Below, one piece after another: positions 37,026 to 49,119 of a stretch of 64,000 nt of DNA (position 1 is its first letter; each line of letters opens with the position of its first letter). The stretch spans positions 1,092,001 through 1,156,000 of the forward strand of contig CAJQUW010001972.1 in the NCBI GenBank assembly GCA_907163375.1. Direction: 5' to 3'. Origin of the DNA: Prostheceraeus crozeri (taxonomy: Eukaryota; Platyhelminthes; Polycladida; Euryleptidae). Both the position numbers and the translations under genes were made by a program. The notes under the pieces are model-generated. The model did not search any database and had not been told where the DNA came from. It worked only from the letters and a program-made list of their open reading frames with translations.

Positions 37026-38242
37026 TTGCGAAGGAGACCGACCTGAAAGTTACCGATGTCGCCTATCGCCAAAACCAAAACTCAGTTTGAAAAATAAGTC
37101 AATTCACGTCAATGTCACTTATTTCGTTGTAAATTTACAAGTCTTGCAATTTATCATAATGCTATTTTACTTTATACAAGTAAATATTATAAATGAAATG
37201 AAATCAAATCTATACTTGAAGCGGAAATTTTCAATGATGAATTGTTGTAGACACAACAAAGATATTCTTAACGACTAGAAAATATGGTGACTGCAGAAAG
37301 AAACGCCATGCCAGCATGTGTGTCAAGAATATAATAATAATAATATATAATATAATAATAATAATAAGTGTGAAAGGCATATTATATTTATGACTTTCTT
37401 TGTAAGTAAGCGATCATCGATAATTCACGCAAATGTTTTTTAATGTATCACCTCAATTTCTCATGAATGCAGAATTATCAATATTAAGTTGACCTACGCA
37501 GACCTGCGCACACCGAAAGACTGTTGCTTCTGAGTTAAAGTAAAATGTTGGAAATGAGTAATCCAAGCATGTGTCAATCTATTTATTTACCAAAACATGT
37601 AATTGACAGTCACAAAGCTTACTTTCTTGAAATATGACCTCTGAACATAATTCGATCCGATTATCTCTCTGATCTTCTGCATGATACTAATGCAGTTGGG
37701 AGCCTTTATATCAGTGCTTTCAAGTTGGCATGCTATCGTTTCTAAATTGGCTTTCGGCAGTAAGAGGGGACTCTGACCTAGGGTGCACAAAATACGTATG
37801 CCAAAATGGAATAAAAGATTGGTATCAATTAAGGGTGAGTTATCTCCTCACCCACGAGGTTTTGCTGATGGAGTGAAATCTGCTTGACTTAAAACATTAT
37901 CACTTGAGAACAATGACTGAAATACAAAAAGGTTTTCGGTCTTGAAAGAAGATACCGACCGATGCTTTTCCATCATTAATTATGCTTGGTGGAGCGGCAC
38001 TACAAACAAACTTTACACACTAAAGACCAGTAAACTTTACAGCTAAAGTGAAATTTTTATATATTAACTGCTTTTTTACATTCGAAACAGAAAATTTCTA
38101 TTTTTAGTTGATTTTAACTGTGACGTGATCAAATTCATCTGATATGGACTGTATTTGCTGTGAAGTTTGATGTTTGTTTCATGTTATCAAGCTTCAATTA
38201 AATAGAGATGCATATTGTACATATATTACCGTATAGTATCGA

Positions 38243-38448
38243 TGTGTCATTATGACACATTGCCGGCATTCTAAGTAAATGCTCTGTCACAGCAAAACCA
38301 GTAATTGAAATTAAAGATGTGACATGCAAATTACTCCTTGTACTAAAAGAATAAAAGTCAGTAAGCTTGGTTCTCAGATGATAAAACTCTACGAGCTGTA
38401 TTGATTTCAAAATGCGAGTGTGTCATTTTGACACAATCCGGCATGCTA
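38243..38448 (+). repeat. Pair of 30 bp direct repeats
   Basis: TGTGTCATTATGACACATTG (38243 onward) and TGTGTCATTTTGACACAATC (38419 onward) are followed by near-identical CCGGCATtCTA and CCGGCATGCTA. Each unit holds its own small palindrome TGTGTCAT..TGACACA. The spacing is 176 bp. Possibly the ends of a degraded element. Confidence 0.5.
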
Positions 38449-39330
38449 GTGTTAACGTTTTACACTTAACTTTTAAGGATTTAGTTCTTTAAAATACTAG
38501 ATCGAAAAATAGGCACAAGGTTTGCGATGAAACCCTAGAGGTGACTTGCGATCAATCCACGCATCAGTGTGCGTGCTGTGCGTCAACAAGGCCAATAAGA
38601 GCTATAGACGTCAACCAGGCCACACAACGGCTGAGACTTCTTCTATTTAGATTTTTGTGTTTTCTGAAAGCAGCATGAGTACTGGTGCACTAATTTAGAT
38701 GATTTGTCAGTAATGTGATAAAAGGTATACAACAAATTCCACAGAGATTGACTTAATAATTGCGCATCTCATTTTTATAGCGTAGTTGATTTAGTGGGAA
38801 GTTCATAAAGTGAAGAAAACAAGAAATGTTGATGATCTGCCGTTACACGTGACAGCCGCTTCATCCGACTTTTTGTCATTGAAGGCTGGTACGCGAAACG
38901 TCGGGCGCATAGGATCTGCGTTTTTGACATACTCGAACAATGGAATAATTTTTGGGGAGAAATTATCAACATTTTTTGTATTTTCACATTCCTATAGCCG
39001 TCGAGATCTTAAATGTGCTTGCATATGCAATCCAGCATCAGCATCCTTTGTTCTTCAGATCATCTTCGCAACGACTGCTTTAACAAACGCTGAACTCGTC
39101 CAACCAAACCCTACAAAACTTAGTCAATAGAATCGATCGTTGCTGAGTGATCTGACAGTTATGTTTTTCAAAATGTATGACAGTTCGATGAACAGATAAT
39201 GTTAGAAATCAAAATGCTAGTCCTCAGCAGTTTTCAATTTTTTGATGTCTGTCGGCAATTTGAGACAATCCGCAGTACCGGTTCAGTATCTTTTGAAATG
39301 AATGTGCGACTTCAATCCAATGTACACGAG

Positions 39331-39356
39331 TACATTCAAACACGTGTTTGAATGTA
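39331..39356. repeat. Perfect 26 bp palindrome centred on CACGTG
   Basis: TACATTCAAACAC is followed directly by its exact complement. The centre CACGTG is the E-box sequence bound by bHLH factors, but no gene is near, so a regulatory role is only a possibility. Confidence 0.6.
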
Positions 39357-41821
39357 TCACTTCAAAAAGCATGTGTGGTATGCCTATATGCTATATAAAT
39401 TTGCATTTCGTAATGTAAATATGCAATTTCAATGACCTAGTAAAAGGAAAATATGTGCGTGTAAAGTAGTCAGTCCACATTAATTATCATGCTCCAAAAA
39501 ACGCAGTAGATTCTAATTAGGTTCATTCTAGTATGACAATAGAGCTATCTAAGCCCTGCCAAAGTAATTATGATCAGAAACTTTTTGAAATTGCAAAATT
39601 ACTTTTTATTGAATATATACTTCAAGTAGGACAATAACGTTAACAAAGTCTCAAACCCGAACGAAATGCATGTACATGTACATAGCCAGCATAATCAATG
39701 TTCAGTTTCCAAGCTTGATTTTCATGAGTTATGTAACAAAATCACTTCAAAGATTGTTCGCACATTGAAGAAAATCGCTGAATTTAGCCTTAGTATTAAT
39801 ATTATTCTTTGAAATATCTTAGAAACAATAAAAACACATTACTGCATGTGACTGAAATCGGATGACTAATTCAAACTTGTGAAAAAATGACACTGAGGTT
39901 ATTAAATATCAAATTTGCATTCTCTCGACATCAGCGTAAGAAAACATTCTGAAAGAGAGAAACATTTCATGTTAAGGCGGTTAACCTTACATGTTAATGT
40001 TAGATGTGTTGTTAAATACAAGTATTCAATTAAGTATAGCTACATTACAAAATCAAAAATGGAGAATTAAAAATCGAAATATTGCCCGGTTGAAAACTGC
40101 ACACATATATACTGCCCATAATATATTTTATACACAATACTGTCACCTTTCATAGAAAATTTCGGTCACAATGTTTCCCCTGAAGCGAAATTGTACATAA
40201 AATACAACATTCCACTAACAATCCGATGGTTCACAGATTTTATTTATGCTAGGTGTGTGCTAATGAACAATGGCGCATTTCGTGATAAAATACAATTTAA
40301 ATATTCTGTTGTATATCTTGATAATTTGATTAATACAAATTTAATCAATGAGATGAATCTATAACGGAAAACTCGTCGATTTTTCTAAACGCAGATCGGT
40401 TTTCATACTTAAAAGGTGACTGTTTCGGTACGCACGAAGCATGATTTAATGTTTCCACATAAGGGGAATGAATTAATTCCACGGTTTTGTGGTACTTGGG
40501 TTATTTACCGGGGGATAGAGCAAAAGAACCCTCCATAGCTTTTTTCAGTGGTTCATCATGTAAATTTCCATTTTTAAATGTATTGATGACGAGATTAGAC
40601 ATTAAAGAGGTAATTCAATTAGAGATTATGTAATTTAAGAATCGCAAATGATAGATGATAGCTGCATAAGAGTAATTAATATCTGTATTGATCCATCCAC
40701 ATGTAAATATATGCGCTTTAGCGAGCCAATGACTGAATTTTGATATGATAATCTGCTGACGTCAATAGCAATCTAATAATGCCTACATTATGCCAATCAC
40801 GGAAGAGTCAATTGATGAACACATTTGTGGTCGAGAAAAAGGACTCAGCCGTCAAAAATTTGACTCTGGGCTTAGTACGTTTCGTTTAATCAGAGAAAAC
40901 ATACAAAATTTCATTTTAACCAAAAACTGCAATCTGCGTCCCATTGGATTGACATGTGTTTTTCTTTCATCCTGTCTGACAAGAATAGGAACTCACTAGA
41001 TCTTGGCAGACGTGCCGATTCGTAGCAGGGATGCGGAGTCCTATCATTTTGATAGGACTCCGACTCCGACTCTGGGTGGCCAATATACAAAGCCTAGTTT
41101 TTTGAAAAATTAACTGGCAACCTACATCATAGATCATTATAGGCTTACCTGAACCAGGGAACCCTAGTTGGCTGCGCTACGCTTCGCCAAGGAACGGACA
41201 CTACCTCTGTCAATTTCATTCACGCCTACAAAATGAGGCCGACTGATTCTTTCATTCGCAAGCTGATCAGAAAATTGTCATACCAAAATGCAACAATAAG
41301 ATTAATAGTGTGCAGGGTATGCATAGTATATCGACGCGCAGACGCTTGGATGACGCTGTTGCTAACCTCACGATCATTCGTTTAGTATTGAAGATAGACG
41401 ATCGATAATTATCCTTACTTGTAGCACTTTCTCAACATTCGACTGTCATTTGCCTCATTTCCGCATTCAGTGTCAGTGATGATAAGATGCCTTTCAAGTG
41501 TTGTGTCCCGTCGTGCAAAACTGGATATTTAACTAACCCTAAAGGAGCCCTTCATCTTCACAGATTTCCACCACCTTCAGATAATCGATAAGAGCAATGG
41601 ATTAAATCTCTTCCTTGTGTTTGGCCTGATGAATACTTACATTCACTGCGATCGAATCCGAAAAATTCTTTTTGAATGTGCGCAAGCCATTTTACGTCGG
41701 ATATGTATATACGGGATTCTACGGATACAAACCAATGGAGGAAAAGAACAGTGACTAGTGATGAACCTCAAAAACTGATAAAACTACGCTTAAAAGATAC
41801 AGCTATACCCACGTTATTTCC

Positions 41822-42098
41822 TGTACCCAAAATAAAAGTCAGACACGTTCAATTCGACCCCTTTCTTTCAACGCCAATTTTAAGTGTGTGACAAACAATC
41901 CTACAAGCCCCACAAATACACGGAGGCAGAGAAGCAAGCTCATAAACATTACATTGACAAGACTCGCAATGACAGACTGTCAGACACATGACACTGACTC
42001 TACAAACGTTTACCGCTCACTAACAAAAACATGCAACACAACACCCGGGCGAATCTGAGAAACTTAATAGACAATAAATGACAGTACACGAAGCCACA
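41822..42098 (-). repeat. LTR (3' LTR in element orientation)
   Basis: It is 277 bp, begins TGTACCC and ends AGCCACA on the plus strand, and is nearly identical to 48847-49119. Confidence 0.9.
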
Positions 42099-42275
42099 TC
42101 CCCCGCAGATCTTGAGATCTTGTAATAAAACACCATTTAATAATAATAATAATAATAATAATAAGTGACGTATATTTGTATGAAAACAGTCTCAATAATA
42201 AAAATCGTTAGACAAATTTACGAAATAAAATTATCGACAAAAGTTAGAAACAAAACAAAAAGAATATACTCTCGA

Positions 42276-44878
42276 TTAAAGAACGAAGCCACTGTTTGAT
42301 AACCTGCGCATGCTCGGAAAATACGATCTTCGTCTGAGCTCCAGATGCGAGTTGTCCATCCGAAATTCCCCAGAATAATACAGTCTTTCAGGGGTCAAAT
42401 GATGTAGAGGATGTCCGTTGTCATGTATAATTTCCAAGAATAATCTAAATGCGAGAACACTGCGGCGATAATTCAGAGGTATGAAATTTTCGCATAAACA
42501 CATTGATGATCCACACACAATCCTATGTGCTCTTCTTTGTACGAGATCAAACAAATCACTGTCTTTCTGTTGCATTGATAAAAGAAGTGGAGCACAATAT
42601 TCTATAATTCCTCTAATTGTAGAATTATAGTCTTCCACAAGAGAGTGTGAGCTCAGGAAAGGCTTTAACTGTCTTAAAGCTGCTAGTCTGGTTGAAGCTT
42701 TTTTGGCTGTTATTTCACAATGTCGCGTCCATTTAAGTGAAGATTCAAATGTGATTCCCAAAAGTTTGATTTCTTCCTCTGCTGGAATACCAGGAAGTAT
42801 CATGTGGTAAATTTCCATACGTTGTTTTGTTGTGAAAAATATCTGTTGGCTCTTACTCATATTAATTTTCATTTTGTTGTTTTCAATCCATGTAGAGATG
42901 CTGTTGAATGAAGAAGATAATGGGCTTTGAATCGAGTCTTTCTTAACTACTGCACAGATTGTGATGTCGTCGGCATACTTAGCCAATAACTGATCATTGT
43001 CATCAATAAGCAAATCAGAAATAAAATAATTGAAAATATACGGACCAAGCGATGAGCCTTGTGGAATACCGCTTGTAACTGGTATGTAATCTGTATAGTA
43101 ATCCTTCCATTTCACCCTTTGAAATCGGTTCGAGACATAATTGCTGATAAAGGTTGTCAAAAAATTGCAGAAATTGTCTCTTACCATCTTCCTCCGTAAA
43201 AGTAGATGGGACAATTTATCGAAACCTTTATTTAGATCGATAGCACATACGTGGATAGCAACAACATCTTTACGCTGTAGATTACCAGTGAGGAAATTTT
43301 CCAATTCCAATAAAGCACATATAGTTGAGCTTTTAGGTTTGAACCCGTATTGAGAACGATCAGTTCTACTTAGGAATTCCATCTTGAAGCCTTTCAATAA
43401 CATTTTCTCAAAGACAAGTTCTGGTATTGGCAACTTTGATATAGGTCGAGTTTGGTCGATTTTGGGAGGAGTAGTCTTGGGAGTAGGTGTAATATCGGTC
43501 CTTTTCCACATTACAGGAAGATCTGCAAACTGTAGGCATTTATTATAAACAATCGATGAAGGCAAAGCGACGAATTCAGTGAACTTGATCCACGCAATAG
43601 CAGGTACCATATCAGAAGAGGTCCCTCTCTTTGAACTTAGGCTTTCGAGAAGTGACTTGACCTGACGCTCTGTGAAAGATAAAGGAATTGTAAATGGTAC
43701 TGGTTTTATTTCATCACAGTCCTCAACGTCATCACTTAAGTTAGAGGCATATTGTATGTTCAACTTTTCAGTGCTTCTTTTAAGTCCGTAGAAGTGCAAC
43801 AATGTTCCAACCAATCACTGTTACGACGTGAATTTGTTACTTCCTTGTACACATGCCAGGTTGATCCCCTCTGATTTCGCATTCGATTTCCCCATTCAAT
43901 TTTTGCAGAGTAAATCATTTTTCTGGCTTTATCACGATAATGGTTGAAGAGTGTCCAGTTTTTCTCTCTATAAGCTTTATAGCGCTTATTGATAAGTACT
44001 TTGATGGAATCCGTGATCCAGGGCTTGTCATTTTTAGTTTTACGTATATAATCACATGGCAACAAAGAAAGAACATACCATAAATGAGAATATAGAAATT
44101 CACAAGCTTCATCAAGCGACATGTTAGACATTAATTCATCCCAATCAAAAGAATGGAAATGGGATTTAGCTTTCAAAAGAAACGATTCACGAAAATCAAA
44201 AACTTTACTAAACAAACACGACTGATGTGAAACATGATTAACAGGACATAGAAAAAGTGTAACATGGTCACGTATTGGTGCAATGTACTCAAGATCTTTC
44301 CAACCATATGCTAAAGACTCAGGAATAAGAATTACATCAAGAAATGCATTCAAACGAGTTGGCTTGGTAAGAATATTAACTAAATCATAATTCATTTCAA
44401 AATTTCGGGTAGGTACATTATTAAAATCCCCGCAAATTATAACTGGTACAGGAGAAACTAAACGGTAAAGTTCATCATCAATTATACCTGAAACATAATT
44501 GCATGCATTCTGAATAGAGGAAGTGTTCAATTTACCTCCCGTAGGAAAATACAAGGTAACCAAGATGCAGCGGAAATCCTTATAAGTAATGTACAAAATC
44601 AACAGCTCAACATCTGCATTACAAGTTGTGTTAGAGACCACATGAACAGTAAAATGAGTTTTTATCCATGCACAGATTCCACCTCCTTTTCTATTTAGAC
44701 GGTCAGCACGAAAAACATTATAGTCTGGTAACGAAATTAATTGATTGTTGGTCTCCATATCTAACCAACTTTCGGTGACGCATAAATAGTCTATATCACA
44801 GTCAGTAGTCAAAAGAAATAGTTCATCCATCTTGTAATTAATTGACCTGGCATTTAGGTAGCAAATAGATGGAAACAT
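42276..44878 (-). pseudogene. LINE-C ORF2: endonuclease and reverse transcriptase
   Basis: The first frame (44878-43760) is an apurinic-type endonuclease: LNARSINYKMDEL, VTESWLDMET, GGGICAW, ICGDFNNVPTR, KPTRLNAFLDV and an IRDH end motif, followed by the linker. The second frame (43814-42276) is the RT: RPISKLPIPE, QYGFKPKSST, CAIDLNKGFDKLSH, SGIPQGSSLGPYIF, YADDITI and LLGITFES, then a Leu- and Arg-rich C terminus. The frames overlap at 43760-43814, and the protein passes from one to the other near DLKEAL/DLKRSTEKL, so a small indel around 43780 breaks it. Both catalytic motifs are otherwise complete. In the canonical xxDxxKAFD block it has KGFD, a mild change. Confidence 0.85.
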
Positions 44879-44939
44879 AGTCCCACTTTGCTTGCAATGT
44901 GCGTTAGCCGAAGTTGTTTTGAGTCATTCAGATTGTTCA

Positions 44940-45686
44940 TTAAGAATATACTGCAGGATTTTCTCTATCAAACTCCATACCATCAAAATAGAGCACACCT
45001 TTCTTGATATATATTTCATTATCGGGGTATTTTCCTTTTAAATCTTTGGCTAACAAGCGCATTCTGTGCAATTCTTTCCTGTCCAGAAAGGTTCTTTCAG
45101 GATTTATATATATGGGATTTTCTTTGTCTTGATTTAGCTTTCGTGCCTTTTCAAGAACTTTTCTCTTAACATCTTTAGATTTCATGGAAATTCTTACCAT
45201 GCGGTTCCGACCAGCAATAGGTTTACCAAGCCTCTCAACACTTTTGATATCTTCAGGTGATATCATGGATCGCAACACAGATATAGATTTCGTGAGAGTA
45301 ATGGCGTTTTCCTCGTTTACATCTTCGCTAATACCTTGAATGACTAGATTATTTTCAATTCCACGTCTCATTTCCTTAAGTTTGCGCTTTTCGTTTTCAA
45401 TAACGAAATTTCTTAATCTTTTGATTTCCTCTTCCTGTTCTTTGATCTTTTGAGTAAATACTGATATTTTTCTCTTGATGGAAGCTTCAACATTGGCGGT
45501 TATCGCGTCAATCATTGACGCCTTGATTTTGTTCAGTTCGCTAGCAACTGCTGCATGGACCTCCTTGTTAATTATACCTGCCATTGAATCGATATCAGCC
45601 TTTTCACCAGCTTTGGGTGTCTGACTACGAGTTGGATACTTGGACATTGCGTGATGACGAAGCAGCGACGGTGGAGACGTAATCAC
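44940..45686 (-). CDS. LINE-C ORF1 protein, coiled coil plus RRM-like domain
   Basis: A 248-residue open frame. Residues about 40-110 are heptad-rich and charged (KIKEQEEEIKRLRNFVIENE), consistent with a trimer-forming coiled coil. The part after it (ENNLVIQGISED, VERLGKP, RMVRISMKSKDVKRKVL) resembles the RRM-like fold of LINE ORF1 proteins, which bind element RNA and form the ribonucleoprotein needed for retrotransposition. No stop or frame break is seen. An internal Met at MSKYPTRSQ is an alternative start. Confidence 0.75.
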   Translation of the reverse strand: MITSPPSLLRHHAMSKYPTRSQTPKAGEKADIDSMAGIINKEVHAAVASELNKIKASMIDAITANVEASIKRKISVFTQKIKEQEEEIKRLRNFVIENEKRKLKEMRRGIENNLVIQGISEDVNEENAITLTKSISVLRSMISPEDIKSVERLGKPIAGRNRMVRISMKSKDVKRKVLEKARKLNQDKENPIYINPERTFLDRKELHRMRLLAKDLKGKYPDNEIYIKKGVLYFDGMEFDRENPAVYS

Positions 45687-48600
45687 GTTTTGCGCATGCG
45701 CGGAGGGACACTTTCACAGCAAAAAGATTCAAATGGTTCTAGCACAAAAAATGATGGACGAAAATTGCCGAAACTTACACCAAAAGATGCAGCTCAACAC
45801 GACGCGTCGAATGGCATATAAATTCCGTTGAGAACACCGCACTGACGTCGACCAAGAACCAAAAACTCCAACGACGACCAAGACGACCAGAGACCAGTGA
45901 CACACAACCTCACTTCACAGATGATGACCTGGCAACACCAATTTTCCTTACGTCCTCATGCGATCGAGCGGCCATACGCTTTACAGTCCGATGATGTCGT
46001 TCAACGATCGCGTTTCCGGACGGCCTATGCGCTGAGCGATGTAGCATGTCCACTTTCCACTGTTCACACACAGCTGTCAGCTGTCTCAACCTGAAACTCA
46101 GGGCGTTGTCAAGGAGAATTTCATGAGGTACTCCAAACTCACGAAACACTTCTGTTACTTTAGCAGATATCGTAGACGCCTCTTCATTGGAAATTAATTT
46201 CCATATGGCGTAGCGACTAGGTCCACAGTCGATGAATGTCAGATAGCGTTTTCTACCGTAGTGTGTGACATCAATCGCGATCCGATCCCAGACTCCTTCA
46301 ACAGACAAAGTTCCACGCTCCCGTCGTACCGGTGAAGGATCAATTGAAGAACATGGGCTACATTCAGATATCACAGTTCTCACCTCGTCTCGGGTTGGTG
46401 TTAGGTCAGGATCCGCACAGTTTATAAGATGTATCGTCTTTTCAATGCCGCAGTGAGTAATGTCATGAATCTGTCGTATCTTCGTGATCATCGAAGATTA
46501 TAGATCTCAGCCAGTTGAAAACAGTATTTGAGTCAGTCACCACTTCAAGTTGCTTAATATTCCACGACATATCTAAGTTAACTCCTTTCAAAACGGCGTC
46601 AAGCTCCGCAAGATTTATATGAGCCACATCATCGGGCTTCCGCAGCCAGCAATTGTCTTCCACAACACAGTCATTTATCTGCAGACTGACACCGACGGCC
46701 AAGCTGCTGGCATCGCAGTACACTCGGCCAGTGCCACAGTCAGGAATGTACCATACACCTTTCACAGGATCGGAATTGGAAACTTGCTGCCAGATCTCAC
46801 AAACTTTATGACGGACATCGTCAGTTATTACCGAATCCCAATCAGCATCACTAGACAACCGTTTCACATAGCTGCATGCAGGCCGAAGCCATGAAGCGAC
46901 CGGAAAATGACCGATAAGTTTTCCGCAAAAACTGGAAACATCGCGCTTAGTCATTACATCGGTCGGCGCCTGTAATACGTTGTCACGCTTCCAAAAGAAT
47001 GTTCCGTTGGACTCGTAGATGGAGAGTCCTAAAACTCTCGACCCACTCAACACCTCGGGGGGTTTACACTCCAACCCGTATTGCCTTAGCAGTTCAACAA
47101 CCCGATCGACGCTAACGACGTGTTCATTCACGATGATATCATCGACGTAAGAGTCAGATCCAATTTGAACCTCAGGATCAGAGGAAAGTACTTTATTTAC
47201 AATGGCCGACATGATCTTTGGCGCCACGTTCAATCCGAAGCCCAGTCGTGTCAGTGCATAACGCCGACCCTTGTACTCTACAATCTGATACTTCCACAAG
47301 TCTTTGTGAACATGAACTTGTAGATACGCATTGCGCAGATCAACAATGCTAAGAGATGTACCAAGCCGACACCATTTACGAATTTTTTCGCCACACACCT
47401 GACTTTGGCCCGTATGACTTGATACGAAGGAATTCAACTCACGAAAGTCGAGAACCGGGCGCACTTTGTCCTTGTTCGTCTGAACAACGGCCATCAACGG
47501 TATCAAACCACCATTGTAAGTGCCACTATATTCCTGCAACCAACCTTCTTCGATCCATTGCTCCACTTCTTGCGAGAAAGCAGTTTCCACATCACCGACC
47601 ATGGCGTATTGGGACACTTTGTTCTTAAGGACAGGGTATCGATCAGCGTCATTCCATCTCCATGATACAGTCCAAGCCCCTTCTCTGAACACCGTTTCGA
47701 AGTCCTTATCAACAACTCTGACCTCGGGCGCACTTGCGACCGCAGCAACATTCGGGAACTCTACCCCTCTTCCATCTGCAGATACCGAAACACCACCAAG
47801 GATACTGATAGCGTCCATTCCGAGTAGCATATCGAATCCAGCCACCACGTCAGATACGAGACACGACAGGCGAATCGAACGACCATTCACATAAACCGCA
47901 CAGTCAAGTGATCGCTCACATAGGACCACATCGCCGTTCATCATCATCACACTGTTTTTCTCCGACATCACTCCACTTCCAACGATAGTCTTTGACACAA
48001 TTGATCTTGAACATCCTGTATCGATTAGAGCGGTCGCAGGACGATTGTTCACAGTAACAGTCACAACAGGAAGTTGCACACCACAACCGAGGAGACCACC
48101 CGCGCAACGATGGGTGCCTCCTCTTACTCGTTTTTGTCAATAAAGGACAGGCAGCACGTAAATGTCCTTTCTGTTGACATTTGAAGCATGTCATTGTCTT
48201 CAGTTTCTCAGGGCAATGCTTCACGAAGTGACTGGTACATGACAAAAGGAACACAATCTCACCATAGGCTTCGACGTCTGTCCATGTTCTTTCGTACCTG
48301 AAGCGACGCAGCTGATTTCACTATGATACACTGTCATGATGATCCTCGTTCTTTCCAGTGTCTCAGTCAAGGTCAGATCATCAATGGCAGATGATGATTT
48401 CAATTGTACTTTTATTTCTCGCGGTAATCCTGATACAAAGGCGCATTTCAACCAGTCTTCATTTTCAATCGGAGATATCAGCTTCCCCAAACGCCGTAGA
48501 TCTGATAAGTATACATCTGGTGCTTCACCAACAACACAGCGGCGCGACACAAACGATTCATATGCAGAGAAAGGACTCATCGAAAATGCTCTTAGCAACG

Positions 48601-48846
48601 CAGATCGTAGAAGTCCGTAGTCTCCCTTCGTCGCTCTCTCCAAACCATCGTACACCGAATACGCAGGCCCTGACAGGAAGAGAGGTACAAAAGTCTCCAA
48701 TTTCTTTATATTCTGCAATTCAGCAACCAATTCTACTTTGTTGACCCATTCGTTGAAGTCACTACTTCAGAAACGCCGAAATTGAAGCAAACGCCGAAAT
48801 GATGTCACTAAGTCGTAGTTGAGTCCTTGCCATTGCCGTGATAGCC

Positions 48847-49119
48847 TGTACCCAAAATAAAAGTCGGACACGTTCAATCCGATCACTTTCTTTCAACGCC
48901 AATTTTTAGTGTGTGACAAACAATCCTACAAGCCCCACAAATACACAGAGGCAGAGCAGCAAGCTCATAAACATTACATTGACAAGACTCGCAATGACAG
49001 ACTGTCAGACACATGACACTCTACAAACGTTTACCGCTCACTAACAAAAACATGCAACACAACACCCGGGCGAATCTGAGAAACTTAATAGACAATAAAT
49101 GACAGTACACGAAGCCACA
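48847..49119 (-). repeat. LTR (5' LTR in element orientation)
   Basis: It is 273 bp and the partner of 41822-42098. TTTCC at 49120-49124 is the target duplication. Confidence 0.9.

Larger units (their letters stand above)
37026..40844. other. No gene recognised; small repeats only
   Basis: AT-rich. It contains a TAA-rich microsatellite at about 37329-37369, a direct repeat pair at 38243 and 38419, and a 26 bp palindrome at 39331. No coding region is supported. Confidence 0.45.
42136..45933 (-). mobile_element. LINE-C, full-length two-ORF non-LTR retrotransposon
   Basis: AACACCA is duplicated at 42129-42135 and 45934-45940. The 3' tail is (ATT)n on the element strand (42138-42164). About 250 bases of leader precede ORF1 (44940-45686), then a short gap and ORF2 (44878-42276). 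The 3.8 kb length, both ORFs, tail and target duplication show an essentially complete element with one obvious frame break in ORF2. It is inserted in the gypsy-type element and is the innermost layer of this nest. Confidence 0.85.
41822..49119 (-). mobile_element. Ty3/gypsy-type LTR retrotransposon, fossil, with LINE-C inside
   Basis: Two long terminal repeats (41822-42098 and 48847-49119) have TG…CA ends, and TTTCC is duplicated at 41817-41821 and 49120-49124; the empty site is seen in P copy 1. Coding is on the minus strand: a gag region with zinc knuckles (about 47916-48730), protease, reverse transcriptase and RNase H (46463-48079) and integrase (45910-46491). A G-rich polypurine tract adjoins the 41822 repeat. 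The RT, RNase H and integrase resemble a gypsy-like lineage common in invertebrates. The internal part is shortened and broken, with several breaks. The LTRs differ at about seven bases plus one 4 bp indel, so the insertion is fairly recent. LINE-C is inserted near its 3' end. Confidence 0.85.

Noticed and set aside
37329-37369. TAA-rich microsatellite as a LINE tail
   Set aside because: No LINE coding or 3' sequence adjoins it.
38243-38448. CRISPR-like array
   Set aside because: Only two repeats, and the context is a eukaryotic genome.
41673-41675. The shared TGA in the P transposase as a selenocysteine or programmed read-through codon
   Set aside because: Several other shared stops and a frame change follow, and the position fits an Arg CGA changed to TGA in a THAP finger.
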